From positions 123,137,317-123,201,316 of the forward strand of contig CM043958.1 in assembly GCA_014529385.2 (NCBI GenBank): a stretch of 64,000 bases of DNA, read 5' to 3'. The notes under the pieces were generated by a model. The model was not told the DNA's origin. It saw nothing but the letters and a program-made list of their open reading frames with translations, and did not search any database. Source of the stretch: Adiantum capillus-veneris. Lineage: Eukaryota; Streptophyta; Polypodiopsida; Polypodiales; Pteridaceae. Both the position numbers and the translations under genes were made by a program. This document shows positions 45,419 to 57,245 of this stretch, one piece after another (position 1 is the first letter of the stretch; every line of letters begins with the position of its first letter).

Positions 45419-46273
45419 CTACATATCTCCCTCGTGCACTATGCCATCATCAGTCAACAAACGATTGACAACCCCAACTGCAAATGCTCCCACTACAGCT
45501 GCGATATCCGGTCTCAAGATCAGTATCTCATACATGAGACCACCGAATGCCGATGCAATGCTAGCGGGCCTTGCTAGCTCTACGGAGCATGCATCAACAT
45601 ATATATCCCTCGCAATAGGCATCTCTGACTGACAAGGCGTGTCAGCCACATGCATCTCCTGACTGTCCACAAAAGACACATCAACCTGTCGTGCAACCTC
45701 AGAGCAAACCAGCTGCTCTAGATGTCTACTGAAAGACATATCCTGCACAACTATATCCCCATGCTCACTTTCGAGCATAGAAAGGAATGACTGCATAATC
45801 GCTGACATCTCAGCCTCCTCTGCAAACATCCACTGTAAACATGACCACTCAATCTGCTGTGACTCACTAGAGCTCTCATGCTCTAACTCCGTATGCATAG
45901 ACTCTTGCACAATGTCCTCCTGTCGTGACTCACTAGAGAAAGACCGCTCTACCTGTCTATCCTGCATAGAAGTATCTCGCACAACTGACTCTTTGCTTTG
46001 CTCAGTCACTAGCAAAGCATGCATGTCTGACTCTGTCACCTCTCTGTGTGACTGCTCAAGTCGTGCCCCAACTGTGTGCACAACGATCTCACTACTCTGC
46101 ACTCCATGCAAAGCATCCTGCAACCCACAAGCAAAAGAGACTCGCCTGCTCTCTCGTTGTCTACCTGGCTGCATGATTACAGAGACAACACTGTCTCTCA
46201 CGTGATCCGCATGCAATGGGTAACCTGTACCACTCCTGGCACCTCTCGCAATCACTAGCGAGCCCAAATGCAA
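45419..46273 (-). CDS. Unknown acidic 284-residue domain in frame with Copia gag-protease
   Basis: An open frame of 284 codons in phase with the upstream protease frame. The first 20 residues (MHLGSLVIARGARSG...) are plausibly the start of the GAG-pre-integrase region, but what follows is not integrase. The middle part is rich in Glu, Ser, Gln and His, with no zinc finger or DDE residues in order. The C-terminal 60 residues are hydrophobic (ASAFGGLMYEILILRPDIAA, then VVGAFAVGVVNRLL), suggesting one or two membrane-associated or packed helices. Function unknown. It could be a rearranged or captured sequence. An open frame this long next to otherwise decayed elements is notable, but chance retention is possible. 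Confidence 0.45.
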   Translation of the reverse strand: MHLGSLVIARGARSGTGYPLHADHVRDSVVSVIMQPGRQRESRRVSFACGLQDALHGVQSSEIVVHTVGARLEQSHREVTESDMHALLVTEQSKESVVRDTSMQDRQVERSFSSESRQEDIVQESMHTELEHESSSESQQIEWSCLQWMFAEEAEMSAIMQSFLSMLESEHGDIVVQDMSFSRHLEQLVCSEVARQVDVSFVDSQEMHVADTPCQSEMPIARDIYVDACSVELARPASIASAFGGLMYEILILRPDIAAVVGAFAVGVVNRLLTDDGIVHEGDM

Positions 46274-46285
46274 CGCAAAAGATCA

Positions 46286-46594
46286 CTCAAGCAGCGATAC
46301 CCGACATCCACTATCCTGTAACTGTCTGACTGAGATCAAATCCCGTCTCAGATCTGGCACATAACGCACATTACGCAGGGTAAATCTCATACCACTGGGC
46401 AAGGACAAACATACGTCTCCTGTACCCTCAATGTCATACACAACACCATCAGCCATGTGCACACAACCAAGTCTCCCACTAGAAAACGTGCTAAACCACT
46501 CACGATGCGACGTGACATGGAATGTAGCATCTAAATCTAGTAACCAATGTGAAGACAATGTGCAATCCGATATGCAATCCGTAGACATAAGATT
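46286..46594 (-). pseudogene. Copia protease
   Basis: The frame reads SSHWLLDLDATFHVTSHREWF, the Copia protease active-site region in which Asp-Ser-Gly-Ala has become Asp-Leu-Asp-Ala. It is followed by VHMADGVVYDIEGTGDVCLSL and FTLRNVRYVPDLRRDLISV, the usual conserved blocks up to the end of the domain. A stop at 46595 separates it from gag, and a TGA at 46283-46285 from the next domain. The altered catalytic triad argues against activity. Confidence 0.85.
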
Positions 46595-47158
46595 TTATGA
46601 AGACAAGCTAGATGTAAATGTGACATCGCCATCACAAGCATACTCAGTAACCACCGCACTGATCTCACTAGCATCTGTCATGCCCAAATCTGCATCACGC
46701 ATCTGTCGCCTCCGTTGTCTCAAACGCCTGAAACATCGACGCCTAATGTGCCCTCTATGTCCACAATGCCAACATGTCAAGTCTCTATGCCGTAGAGACT
46801 TGCGTGTGGGACCAATCTCTCCCATGGACATAGAAGTGGGACTAGACTCCCCTGTAGACATGGATGTCGCGTACATAGCATGTAAACTCTGCCATAAAGC
46901 ATGAGTTGTAGTCTCCCTCGAGACCTGCCAGTCAACAGACTCAACCAGATGCAAATGAATCGTAGACATTGCTAACTCATCAAGATCTTGCCAATCATCA
47001 TCACGCATAGACTTGGGCTTCGCTGATAAACCACGCAAGGGTTTATCCTGCCCCAAATCCGCCAATGCAACAAGCATATGCTCCTTCCAAACAACAAAAT
47101 CTGCACCATCTAACTGTGTCAGACCATAACGCTGGAAGTCAAATGAAAAATCAGTCAT
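46595..47158 (-). pseudogene. Copia gag with zinc knuckle
   Basis: The likely start is the Met at 47158 (MTDFSFDFQRYGLTQLDGAD...), which fits the Copia Gag start FxxxxLDGxNFxxWKE; the frame is open from 47194. The Gag core has ADFVVWKEHMLVALADLG and ALWQSLHAMYATSM. The zinc knuckle CWHCGHRGHIRRRC (C-x2-C-x4-H-x4-C) is near 46760, followed by an arginine-rich stretch. The frame ends at TAA 46597-46595, just before the protease, in the same phase. An intact Copia element would read through as a single polyprotein. Confidence 0.85.
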
Positions 47159-47194
47159 AATGCTCACAAAAGAGCAACCAACAATGAGTAGCAA

Positions 47195-48800
47195 ATGTCA
47201 ACCAAATCAGCCCTAAAGTGGCTCGAATCGCATCAACAAAAGTCTGCAAATATGGCTGCAAATCAGCCCCAAAACAGCCCCAAAATTCAGCTCTTAAACA
47301 GCTGCATAAACAAGTCACAAACGTGTCCCAGATCAGCCTACAATTGAGCCATACCTGGACACCTGCAAAGAGGAAACAATGGCTAAAAATTCAGTGTCCA
47401 AGTCAATTTAACTTTCTTGTATAAGCACCTGCTAAATTATCTGAAATGAAATCCAATTTACTCATATTTTCCACTATAACTATGACTTTGTCAATTTCTC
47501 TCTCAAGCAAAATGTCTAGTTCTCTTCAAAAGTATGAACTTCCGAAGGAACACTCTCGATGTGATACAAGCATTTTCAAAGGAGCTGACAACCTCCTATG
47601 CTTCCTTGGTTGATTTTCTTTTATTATATAGGTTGGAACTATCCATTCAACCCTTTTCATGGTCTTGTGATGGTTTGTCCATCTAGACAAGCCAAATTTG
47701 CACTTGGAAGCTTCTATTAAAGAATGTCAATGTCTCTATTTGAGTAAAGGAGACTTTAGGAATCAAATTTTGTCACAACTGAGCAAAGCAACAACTAAAC
47801 ATCTTCATGTTTCCATGAGCCTCATAGAATGGGCCCTTCTCTTGTGTTCTAAGAAGATCTTAACATGGATTAACTGTTAGTCAAGTCTGGGAAAAATCAA
47901 TAGACAAATCATACCTCAAGAATCTCATTGAGTTGGCAATGAGGCAGTTGGGTATGCTTGAGCTCATCATGGATGGGCACATCACTTCATCATTCCCACT
48001 GCATAGGCCATTGATGTAGTTGTAGTGGGTGCATCCAAAAATTTCTACTCTCATTTCCTCCACCATTTTAGTGCCAAGCTGGAAAGGGGAAAGGGAGGCA
48101 GCTCAAGGGTGTTGCACTACGAAGTTGAGAGGAGAGAGAGTGTGCTCGTTTCCACTTTCTTTAGGCACTTGTTTTCTCTTGCTTACAAAAGTGGAGTTGT
48201 TCCAGGCTTTAAGAGGTTTTTGGATAGCATTGTAGGCTTACAAGGTTGTGTGTTGATTTTTTTGCAAAATCTAGGTGCCAAATTTTTGGTGGGCTATTTT
48301 TGAGAGGAGGCATGCCACATGGAATTGATCTATATATGTTTCGGGTATGAAGAGATTGCTTGTGTCCTGAGTATTCAATTTGCATAATGGTTTTAAAATC
48401 TCATTTTTTGTTGATTAAGTGTCAGATTTGTGGTAGTAAAAATAATGTGCATGGAATAATGTTTTTCTTACGCTATTGTTGCTCTTGTATCAATTTGCTC
48501 GGATTTACCTTCGCTTGGTTTTTTATGCTCAATGATTAGAAACCCCCATTTAATTCAAGTTCTCAACCTTGAAAACTAGTATACAAAGATATTTGGTCAA
48601 TGACTTATACTTTGTTGATGGTTTACGTCAGCCAGTTACTTTCATGGAAAGTTAAAAGAGGCACTCTTTTGGGTACATCTTTGTTGTGATAACTCGTTTA
48701 GCATGCTCATGTGGGTTGTAAATGGAGTTTACACACGATGTTGGTTGTGGGCCGGTTCCATAAGATGGTTGCAAAGGGAAAACAATGTGGAAAATCAAGA
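47195..48800. other. Unassigned sequence
   Basis: 47.2-47.43 kb is A/C-rich with repeated CAGCCCCAAAA/CAAATCAGCC text and is probably the leader of the Copia derivative. The rest is AT-rich with frames of at most about 90 codons and no recognisable motif. The last part near 48.6-48.8 kb may be decayed pol of the chromovirus fragment that follows. Confidence 0.4.
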
Positions 48801-49096
48801 TGTTATTCTTGGTTTCATAGAACTGCCTATTGAACCATCTTCTGGTCAAATGAACATTTGGATCCATGAAGGATGCCATTGTGGAAAACATTAGTGTTCT
48901 TATGAAGATACAAACACTTTTTTTTTCAAGGACAAAAATGCTTTTCCAAGGGGGGAGTAATGTCACGCCTAAGGTAAGACCGGGCACGCCAAGGGCCAAG
49001 ACGAACATGCGGTCAAGGGGACCCATTATTAGTAAGGCAAGGCCTATATAGGATATGGTTGTGGAGAGTTGTATGCTCCAGTCCCCAAGCTTTACA
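48801..49096 (+). mobile_element. 3' end and LTR of the short-LTR chromovirus family (fragment)
   Basis: GGAAAACATTAGTGTTCTTA (about 48885) is the same as the end of pol of the minus-strand chromovirus near 6.65 kb. It is followed by TTTTCAAGGAC, the polypurine tract AAGGGGGGAGTAA and an LTR, 48961-49096 (TGTCACGCC to CTTTACA, 136 bp), with the shared GGCCTATATAGG TATA region. It is a truncated, plus-strand copy of that family. Confidence 0.78.
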
Positions 49097-49393
49097 TATC
49101 CACCCCTCTATACCCTCCCAAAAGTGTGACTTTAGAAGTCTAACACAACGCGGGATAGGGCTCTAAGACTCCTAGAATTATTGCAGTGCGTTCATGGGCT
49201 GAACACAAGCCGTTAATGCTTTACACACTTGCAAATTGACCTTGAAAGACGAGGCATGTCTGTGCTCAGCAAGGCTAGCACCAAAACATGCGTAACATTA
49301 GATTAAAAAAACTATGCTAAGAACAAAGTAGTTACCTAAATGTTATTGATGTTGACAGGTAGACTATTGCTATGCTATCTCTGCTGCTACTAC
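49097..49393. other. Flank of the second solo LTR
   Basis: No gene seen. It ends with a CTGCTGCTACTAC repeat at the LTR start. Confidence 0.45.
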
Positions 49394-51694
49394 TGATAGT
49401 CGTTTTTCGGCTCTCCGTAATTGCCATAGTAAGTTACTCCACCCTACCAAATTTACCCAAACACTATGGCTCTCCCTACCATTTCACTGTACATAGACGT
49501 GTGTGAGTTAGGGGGCTTTTCCCATATCTTCTTAAAATCCTTATCTAGCTAGTCACTGGGCTGGTTAAGTCAAAAAAATAAAAAAAATAAAAAATATTAT
49601 GGCCCATTTGTGTGTAAATATTGCATTGTATATATGGCCTAAATATAGGGATTTTTTATAATTATTTTGGTATATTTATTTAAATATTTCTACTTAGGTG
49701 TGTGTTTTATTAAACCTATGTACACCTTCTTTCATCCTCTTACACCATAAGTATATTTTTTGCCAATATGTACATACTCTAACCTTATATTTTTCCTTTG
49801 TACAAATCACTCCCACATTTTCACCCTCACCCTCGTGAAAACAAAAAATTGATTTCTACTCATTGGTTACATTTATTATATTATTTACTTGCATACCTTT
49901 TCCTCTTTCACCCAAAATAATTCAAGGAGGGACCATATCATATGATTCCAATATCTTTCCATATCCATAACTCCTCCATATTTTTATTATTATTTTTACT
50001 CATTATTCTAACACCATGTGCTCATTGAGCTAAAGTCCATGAATAGTCCATACACTAGTCCCACCATGTATATATTTCTTTATTCACAATAATCCTCCTC
50101 CATGCATGGGTCAAGGGCAACTTGGATGCTTTGTATTATAATATGACAAAGGAGGGGCTCACTCTTGGATGCATTGTACAAATTCAACAAAGGAGGGGGC
50201 CACTAAAAAACTTTTGCAGGCATAAAAACAAGCTTTTTGGTGAGAGTTTTGGCACCTATCTCCACTCCGAATTTGGAGCGGTGGTCAAAAGGGAAAATGT
50301 ATCCCACGCTCTGAATACTCACCTCAAATTTTTTCATGATTTTTGAAGCTACCAGCGGTGAGCTATGATTTTTTGAGTGGACCCCAGTCTGCCCACTTTT
50401 CTCACAAGTAGCCCTTAGTCTTCTCTCACCCTTCCACACACCTACTCACTCTTACACATCCCTCCCTCTCCTTCCCTCACTCAAACCTGCAATTTTCATG
50501 GCTTCTCCCACCCTCTTCACCATTACCCTTCTCTCTGATCCCTATAGTTTTTTTATGAACCTCTACATACATACACCCTCTCCATGTCTCTCTCTATTGC
50601 TTCTATGTTACAATTTCATTTACCTCTCCTAAAAATATCTAAAATTCAGCATCTTAACCATGATAACTTTTGCAAATTGAGGATTTTTCATCAACAAATC
50701 CTCTTTTCATCGTGGTGGTTAACCATGGCGGCGGCGTAAAGAAGCGAAGAAGAAGAAGATGACCAGTGGTCATTTTTTCCACAATCTACACAAGGGTGAG
50801 TTCAAGCTTCTTCAAAGATTCACCATCTCAATGATTCTCTTTTAATTCACCCCTCTTCCTTCATCAAATCAACTCATCCTACCCATTGTAAATGTATCAC
50901 TAACAATTCTAGTGATTATTACCACTAACAACTAACTTCTCTTGTAAAAATGCACCCACACTATCAACATATGGAGTAGGCAACCGCACAAGTAAACCAA
51001 ATTCACTCACTCCCATGGAAGTTTCTCTCCTTTCACCACATCAATAATTCTCTTACTTGAGCCCATATCCATGTGACTCAAGAGGAAAGAGAGACCCCAT
51101 TCTCATTTGAAATTCATAAAAATTCATAATCCTTGATCTTTCCTAATAAAATTGATTAGGCTTAATCCTAATCAAGGCTTCTAAAACCTATAAATAGAAC
51201 CCATTCCTCCTTGTAAAAGACATCACTATACCATTGCACATTAGATTGAGCGTAGCACACGCCAGTTCTATCTTGGTTGTAAAGAGAGAGTAAGCTTTCT
51301 ATACACCATCACTTTGGTGCATAGAAAAGCTTGAGTTAGTTTGAGTGAGTGCGAGTAGAAGATATTCTTCCTACCATTGTTGTATCTATCCCAACATCAA
51401 TGAATTGGTAGTTTTGGGTGCAATTCATGTCCAAAGGCTCATGCTTCTCCTCCAATTTGGCTTGGCAAACTCATTCAGCTTCATAAGGTGACTTGTTTCA
51501 TTGAAGGTTGTTGTTTTGTTGCTTGTGATTCATTGGCTATTGTTTGGCTACCATTGTAAGAGGGTGGATGGTGAGAGGGCTCCCATAACCCTAAGACAAT
51601 GTGCTAGTGATGCTATAACCAAATCTTGTCACTTGATTCCGCAAGCTCTAAGTTCTTTTTTGTGCAAAATATAAAGTTGAAGCTAAGTTGTACA

Positions 51695-51752
<58 letters not shown>

Positions 51753-52011
51753 TTTTAGTGTGTGAGAGTGTTCCATTGGTGTTAGGGTTAGTGTAAATTC
51801 CTTGCTTGTTTGTGGGTTGCTCTAACGATTCTCCTCTTTTGCGTCCTAGTTCGCTCTTAAACTAGGTGGTGCCCCTTGTATAGTTGGGATTTGGCTGTGG
51901 GTTTGTTGTTTTGGTTTGTGTTGTGTTTTGCCCCAGCCTCATTGAGTAGCACGGGAGCCTTGAAGGGTGTCTAGAGGTTGCTCTTCTTGTTGCCCGCCCC
52001 GGACCGCCTCA
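49394..52011 (+). mobile_element. Solo LTR of the 2.6-kb family, second copy
   Basis: 2618 bp, TGATAGTCG to CCGCCTCA, homologous over its whole length to the reverse complement of 18214-20873. TATA box CTATAAATAG at 51188-51197; (CT)n microsatellite at 51698-51749. A 9-bp direct repeat CTGCTACTA lies directly to the right (52012-52020) and one base from the left end (49384-49392). No internal element sequence. Confidence 0.82.
51698..51749. repeat. (CT)n microsatellite inside the solo LTR
   Basis: About 26 CT units at the place where the other copy (about 18480-18500) has only a short GA run. Confidence 0.95.
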
Positions 52012-52234
52012 CTGCTACTAGTATAAGCTCTTTACACAAGTCACAAGAATGAGATTTGCATCGAAAACACCACTTGTTTTATCAAAATTTGTTTTGATTG
52101 AAAAGCATTTTGATCGAGAAGAAATTCAAGTTGTATAAAAGATGTGTGTATAAATTTGGATAATCGATGTTTAATCACGTTTTAAAGGTATTGATTTTGT
52201 TATATGGGCATATAAATGCAACCTCATTTGTAAA

Positions 52235-53860
52235 TAGGATAACATGGATAATTTGCTTGACAAGTTTTTTTTTTTAAACGTAAAAAACAATTTAATATAT
52301 ACATAGAAGTTTATGTGAAACAAATTTATAAAATCAAAAGCTCATTGTTTGTAAAGCACACATCCATCATAACAAAGCACTAACTTTATGAGTAACGTTT
52401 TCACTTCAACAAGTTTGTAAGGAACAAATCTCGCCTTAGAGGAGGTATGACTGAAAAAGAAAAACGCCAATTAAACTTTTGGTACTAAGAGAACTTTTAA
52501 AAGAATCACAACAATAGTTAGTGCATGGTCTACGTGAGTGCCATATGGAAATATGGTGGGGAATCGACACAATTTCTAAGAAACGAAAGCCATAACTCTA
52601 CCGGCAATTCGGTGGTCGGGCCAACTTGGAGGCGTGCCACTAGGGGGCCCCCGCGGGTGATACCAAGCTTGAAGAAAAGACTAGCGACCATATGGTGTCT
52701 CTCGAGGAGATGGTAGGAGGCACGGTCTAAGAATCAAGATTCCCTTGTTGGACCCTTTGATGAGATCCTGGTGACCATTGAGACCCCCAAGCTTGACAGT
52801 TCCACCTAAGACAACTAGGATGAGATGTTGGACCTCATGAGCCATGTTATAAAAGTGGCGGGCTCTACGACCAATACTTGCCGAATTAAGAAAAAGATAG
52901 AAAGGAAAAAGAAAAGTGTTATCTTGTGGGTGTAGCAAGCTTTTGGTTGGATGGGTTGCTAGCTTGTGGTTGAAGCAAGGATATGGTGTCTAGTAGGTTC
53001 TCTTCTCGGCATTATGTTCCTTCGAATTTCCTACATATAGTCATGGTAATCAAGAACAAGATAATGAACATGAATTTCTTTCTGACAATTTGGTATTCAA
53101 GTCCTAGACCATGTAACTTTCTCTCTTGTAGTTTTGTATTCAAATCCTTGCTCATAGCTATGTTGAGCATAACCTGCAATCTATGTATTCCAAGAGAATA
53201 CATTTCAGATAGAAAGATGGCTAAGAACTTTGTGTGATTTTGTGAAGGCACCAAACCTAACCCATACCTCTTGATTTCTTTTCACAACATCTTTTGCATT
53301 AGCAATCATATGTATGGCAATTTGCACAAATCTGCCTTGATCCATGACACATGAAACCCTACTTTGGTAAAATAATGAACAACACAAGTTTTTGTGGTTG
53401 ATGCCATTTCAAAGAGCTAGGGTAATGTCAATCATCTTGATCCCTCCTTATACAGTCTTTGCGTTCATGATTATCTTCACCGCCATCATATCCATTGTAT
53501 CTCTCTCTCTGATGGTCATGCTCTCTATGAGTCCTTTATCACTATCCCTTTGGCTACGATCCTTATATTTTCTCTCTCTAGAATTGGTCATTCTAGTGAG
53601 AGAAAAAGACAAATAGTAGCAGGGCCTATTATGTACAATGGATAGAGGAATGTCTGTGTGAACTAGCAAGTTCTAGAATTTGAATGCGGGTCCCTAATAC
53701 CTACAAAAGCAAGTTGAATAACCATTTGGAAGGAAGAAAGTGGAAAAATGGTGTGTAGGCAAGGGGGGACAGGCTGTGTGGGCTACCAGGAGGTATGGAT
53801 TGACCAAAAATTGCACCTTTTTTTCATGCAAGGCAACTTGGCCACATTCTCCACTGGGGG
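52235..53860. repeat. Duplicated block with PPR remnant, copy 1
   Basis: Homologous in the same orientation to 59135-60070: it starts TAAATAGGATAACA and ends near GGCCACATTCTCC. Relative to copy 2 it has an extra segment of about 460 bp (about 52565-53025) and another in the region 53330-53690. On the minus strand the part at 53.2-53.4 kb corresponds to the PPR-like segment of copy 2 but is more decayed. Confidence 0.8.
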
Positions 53861-54878
53861 GGGTTTCCAATCAACGAGCATATAAAACCGAGGGAAACCG
53901 ATTTTCGAGTAATTATGGACAACATCTTTGACAAATTGATGTGAGCACAAGGTATATCGAAGAAGATAATCATGTCATGTTGGATTCAAGTAGCACCTCA
54001 ATCCAAAAGAGCCGCACATCTAAAATTACCACAAAGTAGCGGGGCTTCAAAATCTCAAACTTCAAAACCTACCCCTTTCTCCAATGAACCAGTTATAGTG
54101 ACATGGAACACATGTGATGCGTGGGGGACCATGATTGCCTCCTGCACCAATGTGGCATGCACGCTTAATTTCTGTGCATGATTTTGTTTTAAAAATCTCA
54201 TGTTATTCTTTATCTCCATCTAACCTCCTTACCATCCTTGAACTTGGGGTGAAATGCACTTATTACAGATTCACCAGCTCTGACATTGTGGGTGCACTCT
54301 ATTCTTACGTTAGTGTCTTTCAGAACAAACCAATTGTGACGCAACATTTCAACTTCAGATGGATGTAGTTTAGTGTCCTTTGCCACTACCTAAGTTCCAG
54401 GTGGTAGTCGCGGCATATCAACAATCATGTCTCATAGTTGTTGCCATCTCATTTCAACCTAACATAGCGAATCCCACTTTGTCATCGACAACATCAAAGG
54501 TCAATTGAACGCATTGTTGGTGGATGTTGCCAAGGATAGAAGTGAGAGAGGAGCTTTTGGATGGAGTGAAGCTTATGTAGATATGCTTATTAGAAAGCTC
54601 CGACCTTTTGGGGGGGTATCTGGTTGGCTTCGTCTGCAAAGTAGAAAGTCATCGATGGAACTCCCTCAAGAAGAACTTGCCTCACCGGCTGGTCAAAAGT
54701 GAGTTGCTTAGCAGAGGCAATAGGCATATATGGCGGCCCTGATGGTGTCCTGCAGTTGGTTGTGGACACATCGATGCATTCGCGTGAAGAAGCCACCAAA
54801 GTCGATGTAGACACCGCCATCCCCGGTGTGAGGAAATGAATGAAAATTCCCTCGTTAGATAGAATCTAGAAATAAGGT
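53861..54878. other. Unassigned sequence
   Basis: A 76-codon minus-strand frame at 54590-54820 and a 65-codon plus-strand frame at 54505-54702 overlap; neither is recognised. No splice-supported gene. Confidence 0.4.
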
Positions 54879-54885
54879 CTCTCTC

Positions 54886-54936
<51 letters not shown>

Positions 54937-55009
54937 GTTATAGATAGATCTTTAAGGTCTCTTGGGATAGTTTCCTATGACGTTAACATTCTCTTCTTCT
55001 ACTACTTCT

Positions 55010-55098
<89 letters not shown>

Positions 55099-55223
55099 TG
55101 TTGATAACAATTTCTAATTTTTGCAATCATTTTGTATTGATATTCCAATTTATGAAGACTTAAGATATTTGATTCGAATTACTCTGAAGGCTTAAGGCCT
55201 ACGCCATCCTGTAAGGTCTTCAC

Positions 55224-55301
<78 letters not shown>
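54879..55301. repeat. Three long (CT)n microsatellites
   Basis: 54879-54933, 55015-55092 and 55227-55301, followed by shorter GA stretches duplicated with the motif GGGTCCTATCGTAGGCAG at about 55305 and 55338. Confidence 0.95.
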
Positions 55302-55304
<3 letters not shown>

Positions 55305-55618
55305 GGGTCCTATCGTAGGCAGAGAGAGAGAGAGAGATGGGTCCTATCGTAGGCAGAGAGAGAAATGGGTCCTGTCGTCCGCAGGCGGCGACTCTTTCTC
55401 TTTCTCTCTCCGCAATGGGCAGCCATACCCAGCAGGCACGCACTAGAAGGATGCATTAACTTGATGATGGTATTCATGTAAGATCTCGACCAGTTGTAAG
55501 CTAGCAAAGCTGCCCTCTCTCTTGTGAAACTTGTCGAAACTAGTCCGCGTCGGCGTAGACTGGTTTTAATAGGTTCCCAATGATAGCTTTTCAAATATCA
55601 TCAATTTCAGAAGGAGTT

Positions 55619-56311
55619 TGTAACATTTAATGGCCTAGTAACTTGTGTGTAGCAGAAAATAGCATGAACATAGTGAGCATTTCATTAGAATAGATTCCTA
55701 ATGAGATTAACAAGAGTGCTTGGGTGCAGAGAGCAACAAAAAACAGAACACCTACTTAGATAGCATGAACAATACTTCAAAAGAGAGAGAAATTAAGCAA
55801 TTGACAACAGTTGAGGACCGGATTTGCATGGAGCCGGTCCCCCTCCAAAAGGCTTTGTATTATGGTTTCTCCCATCAAGAGAGACATTTTACAATACAAT
55901 TTCTTGTGTTCCTTCAATACTAGCTTGTGCAATGAAGATGGAAACTTCATGCACTACGCAAAACACTTATCAAACACAACATCAATTCCCTCATGGTCTT
56001 AGACCCAAGACCTCACACACCTTCGAAGATGGTGAGAGCTAGCGGGGTATGAGAGTAGATTGAGAGGAAGAAGGAGTATTCTTACGAGAAAGATGTACAT
56101 CTCCTCACATAATCACTCATATTAGCATAGCTTAGCTAGTAATTAGCATGGTAGAGGAAATGAGCATGCATTGAAGCTTGGATCTTGGTTGGATTTGCAT
56201 CACAAAGCCAAGGGTTGTTGGTGTAGGCCTTCCTTCTCACAAGCTTGGAGTAGGTGATAAGCTTTCCATTAAAGCTTGAGAAGGAGAGAGTCTTCTTTAC
56301 TTCACACATGA

Positions 56312-56369
<58 letters not shown>

Positions 56370-57240
56370 TAATGCCTTGCAAAAATCACCCCCCTCTCTC
56401 TCTTGGTCGACCCCTCTTGCTATTTGCTCTTGCTAGCATCCTATTGGACCTCCCCAAGCTTAGCCAATGGTAATTAAGCAGCATAACTGATAGCATTCTA
56501 ACATGTGTCCCCCTTTCCCCTTTTGTGAGAGCTTTAGATAATTATTTAATTCAACTAAATTCTCATTGGACCCCTTTGCCTCCTAGCCAATAGGAATCAG
56601 GCAAGCCATATGGATGCTGAATGCTCATTGGTCCCCTTGGGAGACTATCCAATAGTCTTCTAGAGATCTTAATTCTTATTGGTTCTTTTATTAAGTGTTT
56701 TTAAATTAATTAAACTAAATTTACTCTAGCCTACTTCTCATTGGTCCACCTCCAAGGCCATCCAATAGGAATAGGGTACACCTTGTGGGCATCTGGGCTA
56801 GGGAGCTGACATGTATCCCTCATTCCCTTTGTGTAAGGGGAGCTTGTGTGTGTGTGTGTGAGTTTCTCTCTCATCCCCTACTTGCAAGGCTCGCTCCCTC
56901 CTATGTAGGGATTGCTAAAGACTTTTGGGACACAGACAAAGCATCCAACTCCCCCAATGTTTGACCTTTGGACACAACCTTTGAATTTTTGGAACCTTAG
57001 CATTTTGGAAGACTTAATGGAATGAACCTTAGGGTCTTTTAAGCCCATTGTTTCACATGGATCTTTTACAGACGCCCCCCTATTTGGATCCCTATTTTCC
57101 ATCCTTTGGATCCCTACTGTGGCCAGTCTGCTAGCTGAACCAATATTCTAGCTTTTTCTCCCCTAGCACTTCCCCATATTAAACGATCAGTTTAACATTA
57201 GAAAATCATTTAGGTGAATTAGATATTGATTGTTATGACA
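55619..57240 (-). mobile_element. Solo LTR of the chromovirus family with perfect 5-bp target duplication
   Basis: 1622 bp, plus strand TGTAACATTTAATGG to GTTATGACA, the reverse complement of the LTRs at 15677-17077 and 25494-27107. The flanks are GAGTT (55614-55618) and GAGTT (57241-57245), a perfect 5-bp target-site duplication. No internal sequence remains, so recombination between two LTRs deleted the body of the element. Confidence 0.93.
56315..56368. repeat. (GT)n microsatellite inside the solo LTR
   Basis: 27 GT units; in LTR orientation an expanded (CA)n. It lies beside the CT site that expanded in the 3' LTR at 26366-26430. Confidence 0.95.
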
Positions 57241-57245
57241 GAGTT

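Larger units (their letters stand above)
45101..47194 (-). mobile_element. Copia-derived non-autonomous element: gag, protease, unknown domain
   Basis: A single minus-strand reading frame from 47194 to 45419 (592 codons) has only two in-frame stops (at 46595-46597 and 46283-46285) and no frameshift. It encodes a Copia Gag with zinc knuckle, a Copia protease and then 284 codons that match no integrase, RT or RNase H motif. The polypurine tract and 3' LTR start follow at about 45235-45224 and 45223. A 5' LTR or primer site was not found up to 47.5 kb. Confidence 0.7.

Noticed and set aside
49394-52011. A Mutator-like transposon, based on the 9-bp flanking repeat
   Set aside because: No terminal inverted repeats beyond TG/CA-type ends; TATA box and the gag-inserted copy with a likely 5-bp duplication fit an LTR better.
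54505-54820. Overlapping frames of 65-76 codons on both strands
   Set aside because: Neither resembles a known family; overlap on opposite strands suggests chance.
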